Shown: positions 1 through 9,107 of the stretch, in pieces
Position numbering within the stretch: the stretch's first letter is position 1
Layout of the letters: every line of letters starts with the position of its first letter
Assembly: GCF_001870735.1 (NCBI RefSeq)
Contig: NZ_MORL01000002.1
Location: 1-64,000, forward strand
DNA length: 64,000 nt
Reading direction: 5' to 3'
Source: Arsenicibacter rosenii
GTDB lineage: Bacteria > Bacteroidota > Bacteroidia > Cytophagales > Spirosomataceae
Translations under genes and position numbers: made by a program
The notes under the pieces: generated by a model
Told to the model about the DNA's origin: nothing
Database searches by the model: none
The model's input: the letters and a program-made list of their open reading frames with translations, nothing else

Positions 1-308
1 AGCGGATCAAGGTAGCGGTGAAGAACAGCGGTGAGTGGAGTGATTATGTGTTTGCGCCGGGTTACCGGTTACGTGAGCTGAGCGAGGTAGAGGCGTATGT
101 GAAGGCGCACAAGCACCTGCCGGGCGTACCGAGTGCGGAACAGGTGGTAGCAGAAGGGGTAGATGTGGTGAAGATGAACGCTAAGCTCCTGGAGAAGATC
201 GAAGAACTCACGCTGTACATGATCGACCTGAAAAAAGAAAATCAGCAGATTAAAGCGGAAAACAAAGAGATTAAGCAAATGCTGAAAAAGCAGGCCGCTA
301 AAAAATAG
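1..308 (+). CDS. C-terminal end of a tail-fibre-like surface protein (5' truncated by window edge)
   Basis: The reading frame is open to the left edge, so the start lies outside the window. A GTG at 18 is in frame, but the preceding codons read as continuous coding (IKVAV). The visible part has the motif HLPGVPSAE followed by a long charged helix rich in Glu and Lys with heptad-like spacing, typical of a trimeric coiled-coil end. This ending is common in large Bacteroidota proteins annotated as tail-fibre-domain or hypothetical surface proteins. A strong terminator follows 30 bases after the stop. The exact function is unknown; the family call rests on the C-terminal motif only. Confidence 0.7.
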   Translation, partial: RIKVAVKNSGEWSDYVFAPGYRLRELSEVEAYVKAHKHLPGVPSAEQVVAEGVDVVKMNAKLLEKIEELTLYMIDLKKENQQIKAENKEIKQMLKKQAAKK

Positions 309-337
309 TTGACAGAACACGTTTGATACCTATATTG

Positions 338-374
338 TAGCCCGCAGCTGTCGACAGCTGCGGGCTATTTTTTT
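338..374 (+). terminator. Rho-independent terminator
   Basis: A perfect 13-bp stem (TAGCCCGCAGCTG and its complement) with a TCGA loop is followed by seven T. It ends the upstream gene, 6 bases before the next start codon. Confidence 0.9.
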
Positions 375-380
375 ACCGGA

Positions 381-1811
381 ATGAAACCGAATACAGACAT
401 AGAAGCGGCAAGGACGCTTTTCCTGCAGTTATACGAAAATTACCATGCTTACCGCGAGCCGTATTTTACACACCGCCGGTTTAAGCATAAAGAGATTGAA
501 CCGCTGATTCAGGAACTGGCAACGGTGTACCCGTTTGAGGTATCCGTTATCGGGACATCCCTCGAAAAACGCCCGATTTATCAGGTTAAAGCCGGAAATG
601 GGCCGATTCCGATTTTGCTTTGGTCGCAGATGCACGGCGATGAGGCTACAGCAACCATGGCGCTGTTTGATATATTTAACTTTCTGCGGGTCTCCGGCGA
701 CGGACTGGATACGCTCCGGCATGACCTGCTGACTAAAACAACGCTTTACTTTATTCCGATGCTGAACCCCGACGGGGCAGAACGCTTCCAGCGGCGGACG
801 GCTCTGGATATTGATATGAACCGTGATGCCCTTCGGTTGCAGTCACCGGAATCTGCCGTCCTGAAAGAACGGCAACAAACGTTAAAACCGCTGGTTGGGT
901 TTAACCTGCACGATCAGAACCCCCGCTATACGGTCGGGACAACGGGCAAACAGGCCGTTATGTCGTTTCTGGCAACGGCCTATGACCAGGACCGGAATAT
1001 TAACGACGTCCGGAAACGCTCGATGCAGTTGATTGTGAGTCTGAACCGGTTGTTGCAAGCCTATATACCCAATCAGGTTGCGCGCTTTGATGATGAGTTT
1101 GAGCCCAGAGCGTTCGGCGATAACATTCAGAAGTGGGGAACAACCCTCATTCTGGTTGAATCGGGGGGCTACAAAGGAGACCCGGAAAAGATGTATATCC
1201 GCCGCCTGAACGTTGTTGCCCTCCTTACGGCAATGGGCGCTATCGCGAATGAAACGTATGTGGAGGAAGACATCAGCGCCTATCAGGCGATTCCGGAAAA
1301 TGGCCGGACGCTGCTCGACGTGCTGATCCGGAATGCACAGGTCATCTGTCAGGGACATACAACCCGTATGGATATCGGTATCCTGCGTCACGAAGAAAAC
1401 ACAGCCGGAGCAGCGGATTTTTACTACCGGAGTGTTATCGACGATCTGGGTGATTTGTCGACTTTCTACGGATTGCAGGAAATTGATGCAACCGGGTTGA
1501 CCATTCTTCCGCCAAGAGTGTACCCCGATGTGATGGATAACCCTGAAGCGGTAGCCGCGTTAGAGCTTGATACATTGCGTGATCAGGGCATTGTAGTATT
1601 CCGGGTAAAAGATATTCCTGCTAATTATAAACCGGTTTTACCGGTGCATATCGTCCATGAGGGTAAACCGCCGGAAACGCCGTTGTGTCTCGGACAGATT
1701 CCGACGTTTCTGCTGGCAGATGATACACGGATACGGTATGTGTTTGTTAATGGCTTTGCAATCAATACGATGCTGGATATCGGCTATCAGGTAACAGGGG
1801 TAGTTGATTAA
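381..1811 (+). CDS. M14 family zinc carboxypeptidase
   Basis: A 476-aa protein of the M14 (carboxypeptidase A) fold, expected to cleave C-terminal residues or amide-linked substrates. The zinc ligands are visible as HGDE (His/Glu, near residue 89) and the His of NLHDQN (near residue 178). The substrate-binding segment NPDGAERF and DMNRDA, and the catalytic Glu in VESGGYKG, are also present. No clear signal peptide follows the ATG, so a cytoplasmic location is likely unless the true start differs. It stands alone between two strong terminators, so it must be transcribed from a promoter overlapping the preceding hairpin or by read-through. The substrate is not predictable from sequence. Family call is firm. 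Confidence 0.9.
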   Translation: MKPNTDIEAARTLFLQLYENYHAYREPYFTHRRFKHKEIEPLIQELATVYPFEVSVIGTSLEKRPIYQVKAGNGPIPILLWSQMHGDEATATMALFDIFNFLRVSGDGLDTLRHDLLTKTTLYFIPMLNPDGAERFQRRTALDIDMNRDALRLQSPESAVLKERQQTLKPLVGFNLHDQNPRYTVGTTGKQAVMSFLATAYDQDRNINDVRKRSMQLIVSLNRLLQAYIPNQVARFDDEFEPRAFGDNIQKWGTTLILVESGGYKGDPEKMYIRRLNVVALLTAMGAIANETYVEEDISAYQAIPENGRTLLDVLIRNAQVICQGHTTRMDIGILRHEENTAGAADFYYRSVIDDLGDLSTFYGLQEIDATGLTILPPRVYPDVMDNPEAVAALELDTLRDQGIVVFRVKDIPANYKPVLPVHIVHEGKPPETPLCLGQIPTFLLADDTRIRYVFVNGFAINTMLDIGYQVTGVVD

Positions 1812-1830
1812 TATTCCGGGCGTCTCGCCG

Positions 1831-1877
1831 ATCAGGCGTTTACCTAACTACGCGGTTAAGTAGACGCCTGATTTTTT
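1831..1877 (+). terminator. Rho-independent terminator
   Basis: A long hairpin with outer arms ATCAGGCGT/ACGCCTGAT extends inward through TTACCTAAC/GTTAAGTAG with one wobble pair and a TACGCG-type loop, followed by TTTTTT. It lies 20 bases after the M14 stop. Confidence 0.85.
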
Positions 1878-1951
1878 ATTTCCGGAAAGTATTCCGTATG
1901 TATTAAGAAGGCATGATAAACAGGCTGATAAAGAACGGGAAAGATAATTTA

Positions 1952-1999
1952 GGCATAACGGTGGCATAACATTGAGGTAACATTACAGCTCTAGTTTTG
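1952..1999 (+). promoter_or_regulatory. Candidate activator-dependent promoter with 11-bp-spaced direct repeats
   Basis: TAAC half-sites occur at 1956, 1967 and 1978, exactly 11 bp apart; the first two are within GGCATAAC repeats and the last two are followed by ATT. A perfect -7 element, TAGTTTTG, lies at 1992-1999. No TTTG is found 19 bases upstream of it, so the repeats occupy the usual -33 position. This layout matches promoters activated by OmpR/PhoB-family response regulators. The identity of the regulator is inference. Confidence 0.5.
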
Positions 2000-2033
2000 T
2001 GCCGTAATTCTACCAGTAGGTATTAATGCCAAT

Positions 2034-4913
2034 ATGAAAAAGATCTCGTTAATTATTTTTCTTCTGACACTAAGCATTGGCGCGTTTGCCCAGAAAGGAA
2101 CCATCAGAGGTTCGGTGAAGGACGCCAAAACAAAAGAAGCACTCATCGGATGTACTGTCCGTATCGACGGTACCCAACTCGGCTCAACAACAGATATTGA
2201 AGGAAACTTCAGCGTTGCTAACGTACCGGCCGGGAACTACAACATTGTTATTTCGTACGTTTCATACAAAAACAAATCCCTCGCCAACGTACGGATCGAA
2301 TCGGGTAATACAACGGTAATTGATACCGAACTGGAAGAAGAAGGCAAATCGCTCCAGGAGGTTGTGATTCGGGCTACCCGCGCAACCAATACCGAAATTG
2401 CGGTTATCTCCGAAATTAAACAGTTAAAACCTATCGCGGTTGGGTTGTCGGCACAGCAGATTGTAAAATCGCAGGACCGTGACGCTGCCGCTGCCATTCG
2501 CCGTGTACCTGGCGTCAGCATCGTCGACAACCGGTTCGTTATGGTTCGGGGGCTTGGGTCCCGCTATAACTCGGTATTAATCAATGACGTCATTACACCC
2601 TCTACCGAAGTTGATACCCGCTCTTTCTCATTTGATTTAGTGCCCAGCAACATCATCGACCGGATGATTGTCTACAAATCCGGTTCGGCTGAGCTGCCGG
2701 GTGATTTCGCTGGTGGAGCCATTAAAATCTACACAAAACGTCGTCCGGACCAGAATTTTATGGACGTCGGATTTACGGTTGGTTACCGCCCGATGACCAC
2801 GCTGAACGATGCACAGACGCACTCACGCTCGGGCCTGAACTGGCTGGGTCTGTGGGGCGCCGACCAGCAGATTCCGTCGAGCTTCCCGTCGAAGGCGGCG
2901 ACGTTTAACAACCAGAGTGCGTTACAGCGGGCGGCCTATGCCAGGCTGTTGCCAAACTCGTGGGGATTGAATACCGTTACGGTGTCGCCCGACGTACGGC
3001 TGGCCCTGAACATGGGACGCCGGTTTGATATCGGTAATATCCGGGTGAGCAACCTGACCAGTATCAACTACTCGATGACGCACCAGAGTGCGAATGTGAA
3101 CTTTAACCTGTATCAAAATGGTCTGACCGCAAACGACCTTTTTGAACAGTATACCGATAACAGCTACGCCCGTCAGACCCGCTTAGGTCTGTTACACAAC
3201 TGGACGCTGCGTTTCTCGCCTTCGTTTATTCTGGAGTGGAAAACCCTCTTTAACCAGCTGGGTAACACCGAAACGGTTGTCCGTAATGGTCAGAAAGTAG
3301 TGGATGGCTACGACGTGCGCAGCTACTCAGAGCGTTTTGAAAACCGGAGTATCCTGACAACACAGGTGTCGGGCGAACACACACTGAATGAACTGACGAA
3401 ACTGACCTGGATTGCCGGTTACGGGTATACCGGCCGCTGGGAGCCCGACTGGAAACGGGTTCGCTACCAGCGTGCGGCGGGTTCGTCGGGCAATGAGTCA
3501 TCGTATCAGATTGCGGCTCCGGTTGACCCTAACCCAATCGACGTAGGCCGCTTCTATTCAAAACTGGGTGAGCGTGTGGCTACCTTCGCTGCCAATGGCG
3601 AGCACACATTCGGTAACCCGGCTGACCGTGAGCCAAACCGGATACGGTTCGGTGTCTACGGCGAAAAGAAAGATCGTGATTACTCGGCCCGTTTCTATGG
3701 TTACAACACCATCGGTAACGCTTCGGCTATTACCCAACAAGATATTAGCAGTGTGTTTGCCCTGCAAAACATTACGGGTCAGGACGGTGGTCTGTCGCTG
3801 CGCGATGGAACAAAAGACCTCGACTCCTACCAGGGTCTGAACAACTACGGTGCCGCTTACGTCACGGGTGATGTTTACTTCGGACCAAAGGCAAACCTGA
3901 CCCTCGGTTTCCGTGGTGAGTATAACGATCAGGGCCTGAAGGCAACGGTTTCAAACACGAACCGTCGTCTGGTCAACAACAAGATTTTCAGTCCGCTGCC
4001 TTCTCTGAACTTTACCTATAAGCTGGACGACAAACAGAACCTGCGTTTCGCGTTCTCGTCTACGGTCAACCGGGCTGAGTTCCGTGAGCTGGCTCCATTC
4101 AGCTACTTTGACTTCAACCTGCTGGCCGATGTACGTGGTAACACCGCCCTGAAAACGGCGAACATCCAGAACGTAGATGCTAAGTGGGAGCTGTACCCTA
4201 CGCCGAATGAGCTCATTTCAATTACCGCGTTCTACAAGCACTTTACTAACCCGATCGAAACGTTCCTGTTGCCAACCGGCAACGGCTTAGCCTACACCTT
4301 TACCAATGCAAAGTCGGCACAGAACTACGGGGTTGAACTGGAAATCAGGAAGGGCTTCCCGAACGCATCAAGTGTGTTCCTGCAAAACCTGACGTTTGTC
4401 GGTAACGCATCCTTCATCAAGAGCCGCGTAAACCTGGGCCAGTTTGTAACGGCTCCAGACCTGAGCGGGGCTACACAAAACTACGACCTGACAGGGGTTG
4501 CCGACAAAGAGCGTGCCCTGGCCGGTCAGTCGCCGTACCTGCTGAACATGGGTCTGTACTACAGCGATCCTAAGTCGAACTGGAATGCTAACCTGCTTTA
4601 CAACGTGTTTGGCCAGCGGATTTTTGCCGTGGGTAACGTTAATAACCCGACCGTCTACGAGATGCCGCGTAACGTAGTTGACCTGAACATCAGCAAGCAA
4701 TTCAAGAAACAACTGGAAATCCGGTTAGGTATCCAGGACCTGCTGAATCAGTATGTCCGGTTTAGCCAGGATTTCAACCGGAACGGTAAAATCGAGAGCG
4801 ATGTGACCTCAAAATCGGCGAACGCCGATCAGGATGTCCGGAAATTCAAGCGGGGCAGCTATTTCACATTGACAGCGGTATACACGTTTGGTCGCCGAAC
4901 TATTATCCCATAA
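2034..4913 (+). CDS. TonB-dependent outer-membrane receptor with carboxypeptidase-regulatory-like N-terminus
   Basis: A 959-aa outer-membrane transporter. The signal peptide (residues 1-19, ending GAFAQ) is followed by a carboxypeptidase-D regulatory-like domain (about 22-108), the plug domain (about 130-235, with VRGLGSRYNSVLINDV) and a 22-strand barrel ending in an aromatic-rich strand (YTFGRR). It imports a ligand too large for porins using TonB energy. The next gene, 67 bases downstream, encodes a surface lipoprotein, and a paralogue of that follows. The arrangement resembles SusC/SusD-like receptor-lipoprotein pairs, but the lipoprotein is not a SusD. Upstream there is a candidate activator-dependent promoter. 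The ligand is unknown. Confidence 0.9.
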   Translation: MKKISLIIFLLTLSIGAFAQKGTIRGSVKDAKTKEALIGCTVRIDGTQLGSTTDIEGNFSVANVPAGNYNIVISYVSYKNKSLANVRIESGNTTVIDTELEEEGKSLQEVVIRATRATNTEIAVISEIKQLKPIAVGLSAQQIVKSQDRDAAAAIRRVPGVSIVDNRFVMVRGLGSRYNSVLINDVITPSTEVDTRSFSFDLVPSNIIDRMIVYKSGSAELPGDFAGGAIKIYTKRRPDQNFMDVGFTVGYRPMTTLNDAQTHSRSGLNWLGLWGADQQIPSSFPSKAATFNNQSALQRAAYARLLPNSWGLNTVTVSPDVRLALNMGRRFDIGNIRVSNLTSINYSMTHQSANVNFNLYQNGLTANDLFEQYTDNSYARQTRLGLLHNWTLRFSPSFILEWKTLFNQLGNTETVVRNGQKVVDGYDVRSYSERFENRSILTTQVSGEHTLNELTKLTWIAGYGYTGRWEPDWKRVRYQRAAGSSGNESSYQIAAPVDPNPIDVGRFYSKLGERVATFAANGEHTFGNPADREPNRIRFGVYGEKKDRDYSARFYGYNTIGNASAITQQDISSVFALQNITGQDGGLSLRDGTKDLDSYQGLNNYGAAYVTGDVYFGPKANLTLGFRGEYNDQGLKATVSNTNRRLVNNKIFSPLPSLNFTYKLDDKQNLRFAFSSTVNRAEFRELAPFSYFDFNLLADVRGNTALKTANIQNVDAKWELYPTPNELISITAFYKHFTNPIETFLLPTGNGLAYTFTNAKSAQNYGVELEIRKGFPNASSVFLQNLTFVGNASFIKSRVNLGQFVTAPDLSGATQNYDLTGVADKERALAGQSPYLLNMGLYYSDPKSNWNANLLYNVFGQRIFAVGNVNNPTVYEMPRNVVDLNISKQFKKQLEIRLGIQDLLNQYVRFSQDFNRNGKIESDVTSKSANADQDVRKFKRGSYFTLTAVYTFGRRTIIP

Positions 4914-4980
4914 TCGCTCTATCTGTAAAACACGTAGCAGGTCGGGCAGAACAGTCTAAAACAACCAAATCCGTTTAATT

Positions 4981-6666
4981 ATGCAATTCCTCAAAAACTG
5001 GTCGTATTGTTTACTCGTTGTCACGGGCTTATTCATAGCCGTCTCAGCTTGTAAAAATGACAGCACGCCCGAACCTGTTTTGACAATTGAATCGATCTCC
5101 AATACGTCGGCTCCGGTTGGAACGACCATGACTATCACCGGTACTAAGTTTGACGCAACGCCGGCAAACAACGTGGTTAAGTTTGGTAGCGTACAGGCTA
5201 CGGTTGTTTCGGCAAGCCCGACACAACTGGTGGTTCAGGTACCGGCCGGTGCGCAGAACGGCCCGATCACGGTTACTGTAAATGGTGTAACGGTAAGTAG
5301 CACACAGGCGTTCTCACTGAGCAACCGCCCGGTTATCACCGTGCAGGGCGCCATCACGGCCAACACAACCTGGTCGGCCAGCAACGTTTATAAGATTCTG
5401 GGTTTTGTATATGTCCGTAACGGCGCAACACTGACAATTGAAAAAGGTACGATTATCAAAGGCGCGCCGAAAGAAGAAGACCCAACGGCATTAGGCAAAG
5501 GGGGAACGCTGATCGTCCAGCCAGGTGGTAAACTGGTGGCTATCGGTACGGCTGACCAGCCTATCGTATTTACATCGGGCAAAGCTGCCGGTCAGCGTAA
5601 CTATGGTGACTGGGGTGGCATTGTCCTGATCGGTAAAGCGCCGATTAACCAGCCGGGGGCTACGACATTCGAAGGGGGTATTGAAGGATCAACCGGTACC
5701 TATAATGAACCAACAGACAACTCCGGTACACTACAGTACGTTCGGATCGAATTCGGTGGTATTGCTTTATCAAATGCCTCGAACAGCGAAATTAACGGTC
5801 TGACGCTGTACGGTGTAGGCTCAGGCACAACCATTGACCACATTCAGGTTTCATACAGCGGCGACGACTCATACGAGTGGTTTGGCGGTACCGTAAACGC
5901 GAAATACCTGGTTGCTTTCCGTGGCTGGGATGATGATTGGGATACCGACTGGGGCTTTACAGGCAAAGTACAGTATGCTGTTTCCCTGCGTGATCCGGAG
6001 TATGCGGACCAATCAGGATCAAATGGATTTGAGTCCGATAACTTTACCGGTACAGGTGAACCGGCAACGGGCCCGAATGCAGGTCTGCCACTGACGGCAC
6101 CTGTCTTTGCAAACGTAAGTAACTTTGTCACGAGTGGTACGCCGTCAAATGCAACGATTAAAGGCAGCGGGGGGTACCAGTCAGGGATGCACCTGCGCCG
6201 TAATACATCGATCAGTATCTTCAATTCAGTATTTGTTGGCTACCCGGAAGGGCTGCGTCTGGACGGTACAGTAACCGGTACACAGGCAAATATAAACAGC
6301 GGTGCACTTGATTTAAAAGGTATTGTGTTAGCAAACGTTGGTACCTCATCAACAACTGCCGTACGCGGTGCCAGCGCGATCACAAACCAGCAGGCGCAGG
6401 ACTACTTCAACGCCACGGCACGTAAGAACCAACTGATTGCTTCTTCAGATGTAGCGACCCTGTTGCTGAATGCAGCTTCGTTTAACCTGACTGCTCCGAA
6501 CTTCCTGCCACAAACCGGTTCGCCGTTGCTGACAGGTGCGGTATGGGAAGGCAAAGGTGCCGATTCATTCTTCACGAAAGAAACATTCCGTGGTGCGTTC
6601 GGGACAACCAACTGGACAACCGGCTGGACTAACTGGAATCCACAGAATACGGATTACGATAAATAA
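4981..6666 (+). CDS. Surface lipoprotein: IPT/TIG domain plus beta-helix-like domain
   Basis: A 561-aa protein with a lipoprotein signal (lipobox VSAC, Cys about residue 24) followed by a stretch of Asp/Pro/Glu. Residues about 32-115 form an IPT/TIG Ig-like domain (APVGTTMTITGTKF). Residues about 117-561 form a repetitive beta-rich domain, probably a right-handed beta-helix, with GDWGG, SYSGDD, EWFGG, and GSNGFESDN motifs and an acidic DDDWDTD loop that may bind calcium. The same domain recurs in the next gene. It directly follows a TonB receptor in the same direction, so it is probably the receptor's outer-leaflet partner. No enzymatic residues can be assigned. Confidence 0.8.
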   Translation: MQFLKNWSYCLLVVTGLFIAVSACKNDSTPEPVLTIESISNTSAPVGTTMTITGTKFDATPANNVVKFGSVQATVVSASPTQLVVQVPAGAQNGPITVTVNGVTVSSTQAFSLSNRPVITVQGAITANTTWSASNVYKILGFVYVRNGATLTIEKGTIIKGAPKEEDPTALGKGGTLIVQPGGKLVAIGTADQPIVFTSGKAAGQRNYGDWGGIVLIGKAPINQPGATTFEGGIEGSTGTYNEPTDNSGTLQYVRIEFGGIALSNASNSEINGLTLYGVGSGTTIDHIQVSYSGDDSYEWFGGTVNAKYLVAFRGWDDDWDTDWGFTGKVQYAVSLRDPEYADQSGSNGFESDNFTGTGEPATGPNAGLPLTAPVFANVSNFVTSGTPSNATIKGSGGYQSGMHLRRNTSISIFNSVFVGYPEGLRLDGTVTGTQANINSGALDLKGIVLANVGTSSTTAVRGASAITNQQAQDYFNATARKNQLIASSDVATLLLNAASFNLTAPNFLPQTGSPLLTGAVWEGKGADSFFTKETFRGAFGTTNWTTGWTNWNPQNTDYDK

Positions 6667-6702
6667 ACTCTTTTTTTTAATTCATATTGGTGTCGCAGAA
6701 AG

Positions 6703-6730
6703 ACCGGGAGCCTTGCCCCCGGTTTTTTTT
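6703..6730 (+). terminator. Rho-independent terminator
   Basis: A six-bp GC stem (ACCGGG/CCCGGT) with a 9-nt loop runs directly into eight T, 36 bases after the lipoprotein stop. Confidence 0.85.
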
Positions 6731-6868
6731 ATGGCTGTAAGTTTATGTTGTTAATTATCAATATAGAACTGCATTAAAGTGGCAACTTATCGAACGGTGG
6801 TAAAAGTGTTAGTTGTTGCGCCAAGGTTTTCCGAATTTAGCTAATCAAAAACCAAATTATCCGACCTG

Positions 6869-8674
6869 ATGCAAAGCCAATACCCGGATTCAGTAAACTA
6901 TTATCAGATTTTATCAGTATGGAGACGTACGTCTTCTTTGATTAATGTGTTGACAGTCACACTACTGTCAGTAGTATTTCTGTATGGTTGTAAGAAAGAG
7001 GAGGATGTGCAGCCTGCCCCAACTGTTGCCTGGAACCAGACAACGATAGAGGCAGCTGCCGGACAGCAGATTACGATTGGAGCGTCTGTCAGCGCACCGG
7101 CCGGCCTGAAAACCGTAACTGTTACCCGAAACGGAACAGCTTTTGACAGCAAAGCCTATACAACTGAAACAACCGCTGCCTATAGCGTTAGCTATACGGT
7201 ACCCAAAACGCAGCCACTGGGCTCACAACTGGTGTTTACGATCGTGGCGCAGGATAATATGAGCCGGCTTTCGCAAACGAGCACATTGGTGGTAACCATT
7301 ACCCCGAAACCTGTAATCACGGTTACCGGATCAATCACAACCAATACTACCTGGACTAACGACAAGATTTACAAACTTTCGAGCTTTGTTCGTGTCGGTG
7401 CTGATCAGACCATTACCGGTAGTCCGTCGGCTACGGCCGTGTTAACCATTCAGCCGGGAACGATTATTCTGGGCGAGCGCTCAACACACGGAACATTAAT
7501 CGTACAGCGGGGAAGCCGGCTGATGGCTGAAGGTACTGCCGACGCACCGATTATTTTCACCTCAGAACGTGAGCCGGGCCTGCGTGAGCCAGGCGACTGG
7601 GGCGGTGTCGTCTTATGCGGCCGGTCAACGTTTAATCAGGATGGCTGGGGTGAACTGGAAGGAAATTACGGGGCGTTTGCCGGCGGCGGGCCGTCTCCTG
7701 TGCTGGCTGATAACTCGGGCACACTGCGCTACGTACGGATTGAGTATGCTGGTTACAGCCTCTCACCAAATGCCGAAATCAATGGCTTAACGCTGGGGGC
7801 TGTCGGCAGCGGAACCACGCTCGAATACATACAGGTGTCGTATTCCGGCGATGATGCGTTCGAATGGTTTGGCGGTACCGTGAACAGTAAGTACCTCGTG
7901 GCCTACCGGTCGGTCGATGATGATTTTGATACAGACAACGGGTATACCGGTTATAGTCAGTTCGGGTTGGGCATTCGCGGCAGTATGCTGGCCGACGGAT
8001 CGGGATCTAACGGGTTTGAGTCAGACAACAATGCCTCGGGGAGCAGCGCCCTGCCGGTTACCGCCGGTGTGTTTGCCAACTACAGCCTGATTGGCCCCAA
8101 GGCCGATGCCAACACAGTGATTAATGTGCAGTTCTATAATGGTATTCACCTGCGCCGTAATACACGACTGAAGGTATATAACACCTTTGTAACGGGATAT
8201 CCCAATGGGTTATATGTCGATCCGGCCGATGCCGGTGTGACGCTGACTAATGCGCTCAACGGCACACTGCTGCTCAACGGCGTGGTTTTGGCCGGTATTC
8301 AGAACTGGGGATCAAACGGGTTTGGTCTGGGAGCGGCTACCGCACCGAGAGGCTATCCGGTCCGGAATGCCACACTCTCGGCAACAGAAACGCCTTATAA
8401 CATCGGGCTGCAGACACCGACGCAGTGGTTTTTGTCACAGACTGGTAATAAGACGCTGGCCGACAACCTGACGACAGGTGTAAACCCGGCCAATATCGTT
8501 ACCGGACGGCCATCATTAACCGTCGGCACGGCCGGAACCTTGCTGAGCGGTTCGGCTACGTTACCTAATAATGCGTATTTGACAACGGCTGCCTATATTG
8601 GAGCCTTCGGTGCGACAACAGACTGGACAAGTAGCTGGACAGAATTTAATCCACAGGTGCAGGCCTACCGTTAA
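6869..8674 (+). CDS. Paralogous surface lipoprotein with beta-helix-like domain
   Basis: A 601-aa lipoprotein. The hydrophobic segment before the lipobox LYGC (Cys about residue 41) is preceded by an unusually long polar N-terminus, and no better start codon exists in frame. An Ig-like segment (about 55-145) replaces the IPT domain of the neighbour. From about 150 to the end it is clearly paralogous to the preceding lipoprotein: GDWGG, RIEYAG, GSGTT, SYSGDD, EWFGGTVN, a DDDFDTD acidic loop, GSNGFESDN, HLRRNT and a C-terminal IGAFG...DWTSSW. A terminator separates the two, so it is probably separately transcribed. It may bind the same or a related ligand as its sibling. Function unknown. Confidence 0.8.
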   Translation: MQSQYPDSVNYYQILSVWRRTSSLINVLTVTLLSVVFLYGCKKEEDVQPAPTVAWNQTTIEAAAGQQITIGASVSAPAGLKTVTVTRNGTAFDSKAYTTETTAAYSVSYTVPKTQPLGSQLVFTIVAQDNMSRLSQTSTLVVTITPKPVITVTGSITTNTTWTNDKIYKLSSFVRVGADQTITGSPSATAVLTIQPGTIILGERSTHGTLIVQRGSRLMAEGTADAPIIFTSEREPGLREPGDWGGVVLCGRSTFNQDGWGELEGNYGAFAGGGPSPVLADNSGTLRYVRIEYAGYSLSPNAEINGLTLGAVGSGTTLEYIQVSYSGDDAFEWFGGTVNSKYLVAYRSVDDDFDTDNGYTGYSQFGLGIRGSMLADGSGSNGFESDNNASGSSALPVTAGVFANYSLIGPKADANTVINVQFYNGIHLRRNTRLKVYNTFVTGYPNGLYVDPADAGVTLTNALNGTLLLNGVVLAGIQNWGSNGFGLGAATAPRGYPVRNATLSATETPYNIGLQTPTQWFLSQTGNKTLADNLTTGVNPANIVTGRPSLTVGTAGTLLSGSATLPNNAYLTTAAYIGAFGATTDWTSSWTEFNPQVQAYR

Positions 8675-8898
8675 GGGCGGGTCTGCTTACCGAACAGCAG
8701 AAAAGCAAGACTGCCTGCTGCAAGGAAAAGGAAGAAGTAGGTGGTTCCTGATAAAAGCGTTGAAATTGACGCCGTTTCCGATACCGTATCGGTAGCAAAA
8801 CGGGAAGCGTGCGGATACATCAGCTGATGCACAGCTAACAGGCTTCCGGCAAAAATAAGCGTCAAAACAATTCTGATTTTATCTGAGGATATATTCAT
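8671..8898 (-). CDS. Small membrane protein with two transmembrane segments
   Basis: A 75-aa protein with two hydrophobic helices (about residues 8-26 and 50-69), a polar loop rich in Ser/Thr, and a basic C-terminus. Its stop codon overlaps the stop of the converging lipoprotein gene by 4 bases. The start is an ATG with an A/T-rich leader. No family is recognised. Clean hydrophobic pattern and codon use support a real gene, but the small size leaves doubt. Confidence 0.55.
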   Translation of the reverse strand: MNISSDKIRIVLTLIFAGSLLAVHQLMYPHASRFATDTVSETASISTLLSGTTYFFLFLAAGSLAFLLFGKQTRP

Positions 8899-8913
8899 TT
8901 TCTGGTATAAATA

Positions 8914-8974
8914 AACTGCTGGTTAGGGAACTCCCGTTGATCGAAACGGCCCCTGATCAGCAGTTGTTTGTTTT
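8914..8974 (+). terminator. Terminator-like hairpin
   Basis: Arms at 8914-8928 and 8950-8965 pair over about 15 bases (AACTGCTG/CAGCAGTT at the base, AGGG/CCCT inside) and are followed by GTTTGTTTTA. It lies upstream of the leftward 75-aa gene and 240 bases after the rightward lipoprotein gene, so it may end that transcript after it has run antisense across the small gene. Confidence 0.5.
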
Positions 8975-9107
8975 ATGGCCGGAAGTTAAGCCCCATTTCC
9001 TCAAAAATTTATAAAAAAATGACCCAATGGTAAGACTTTTAGTAAGTGAGCGATATTAACAAAAAAGTACTTATGTTTTGTCGTCACCCATAAACCGGTT
9101 ACATACC

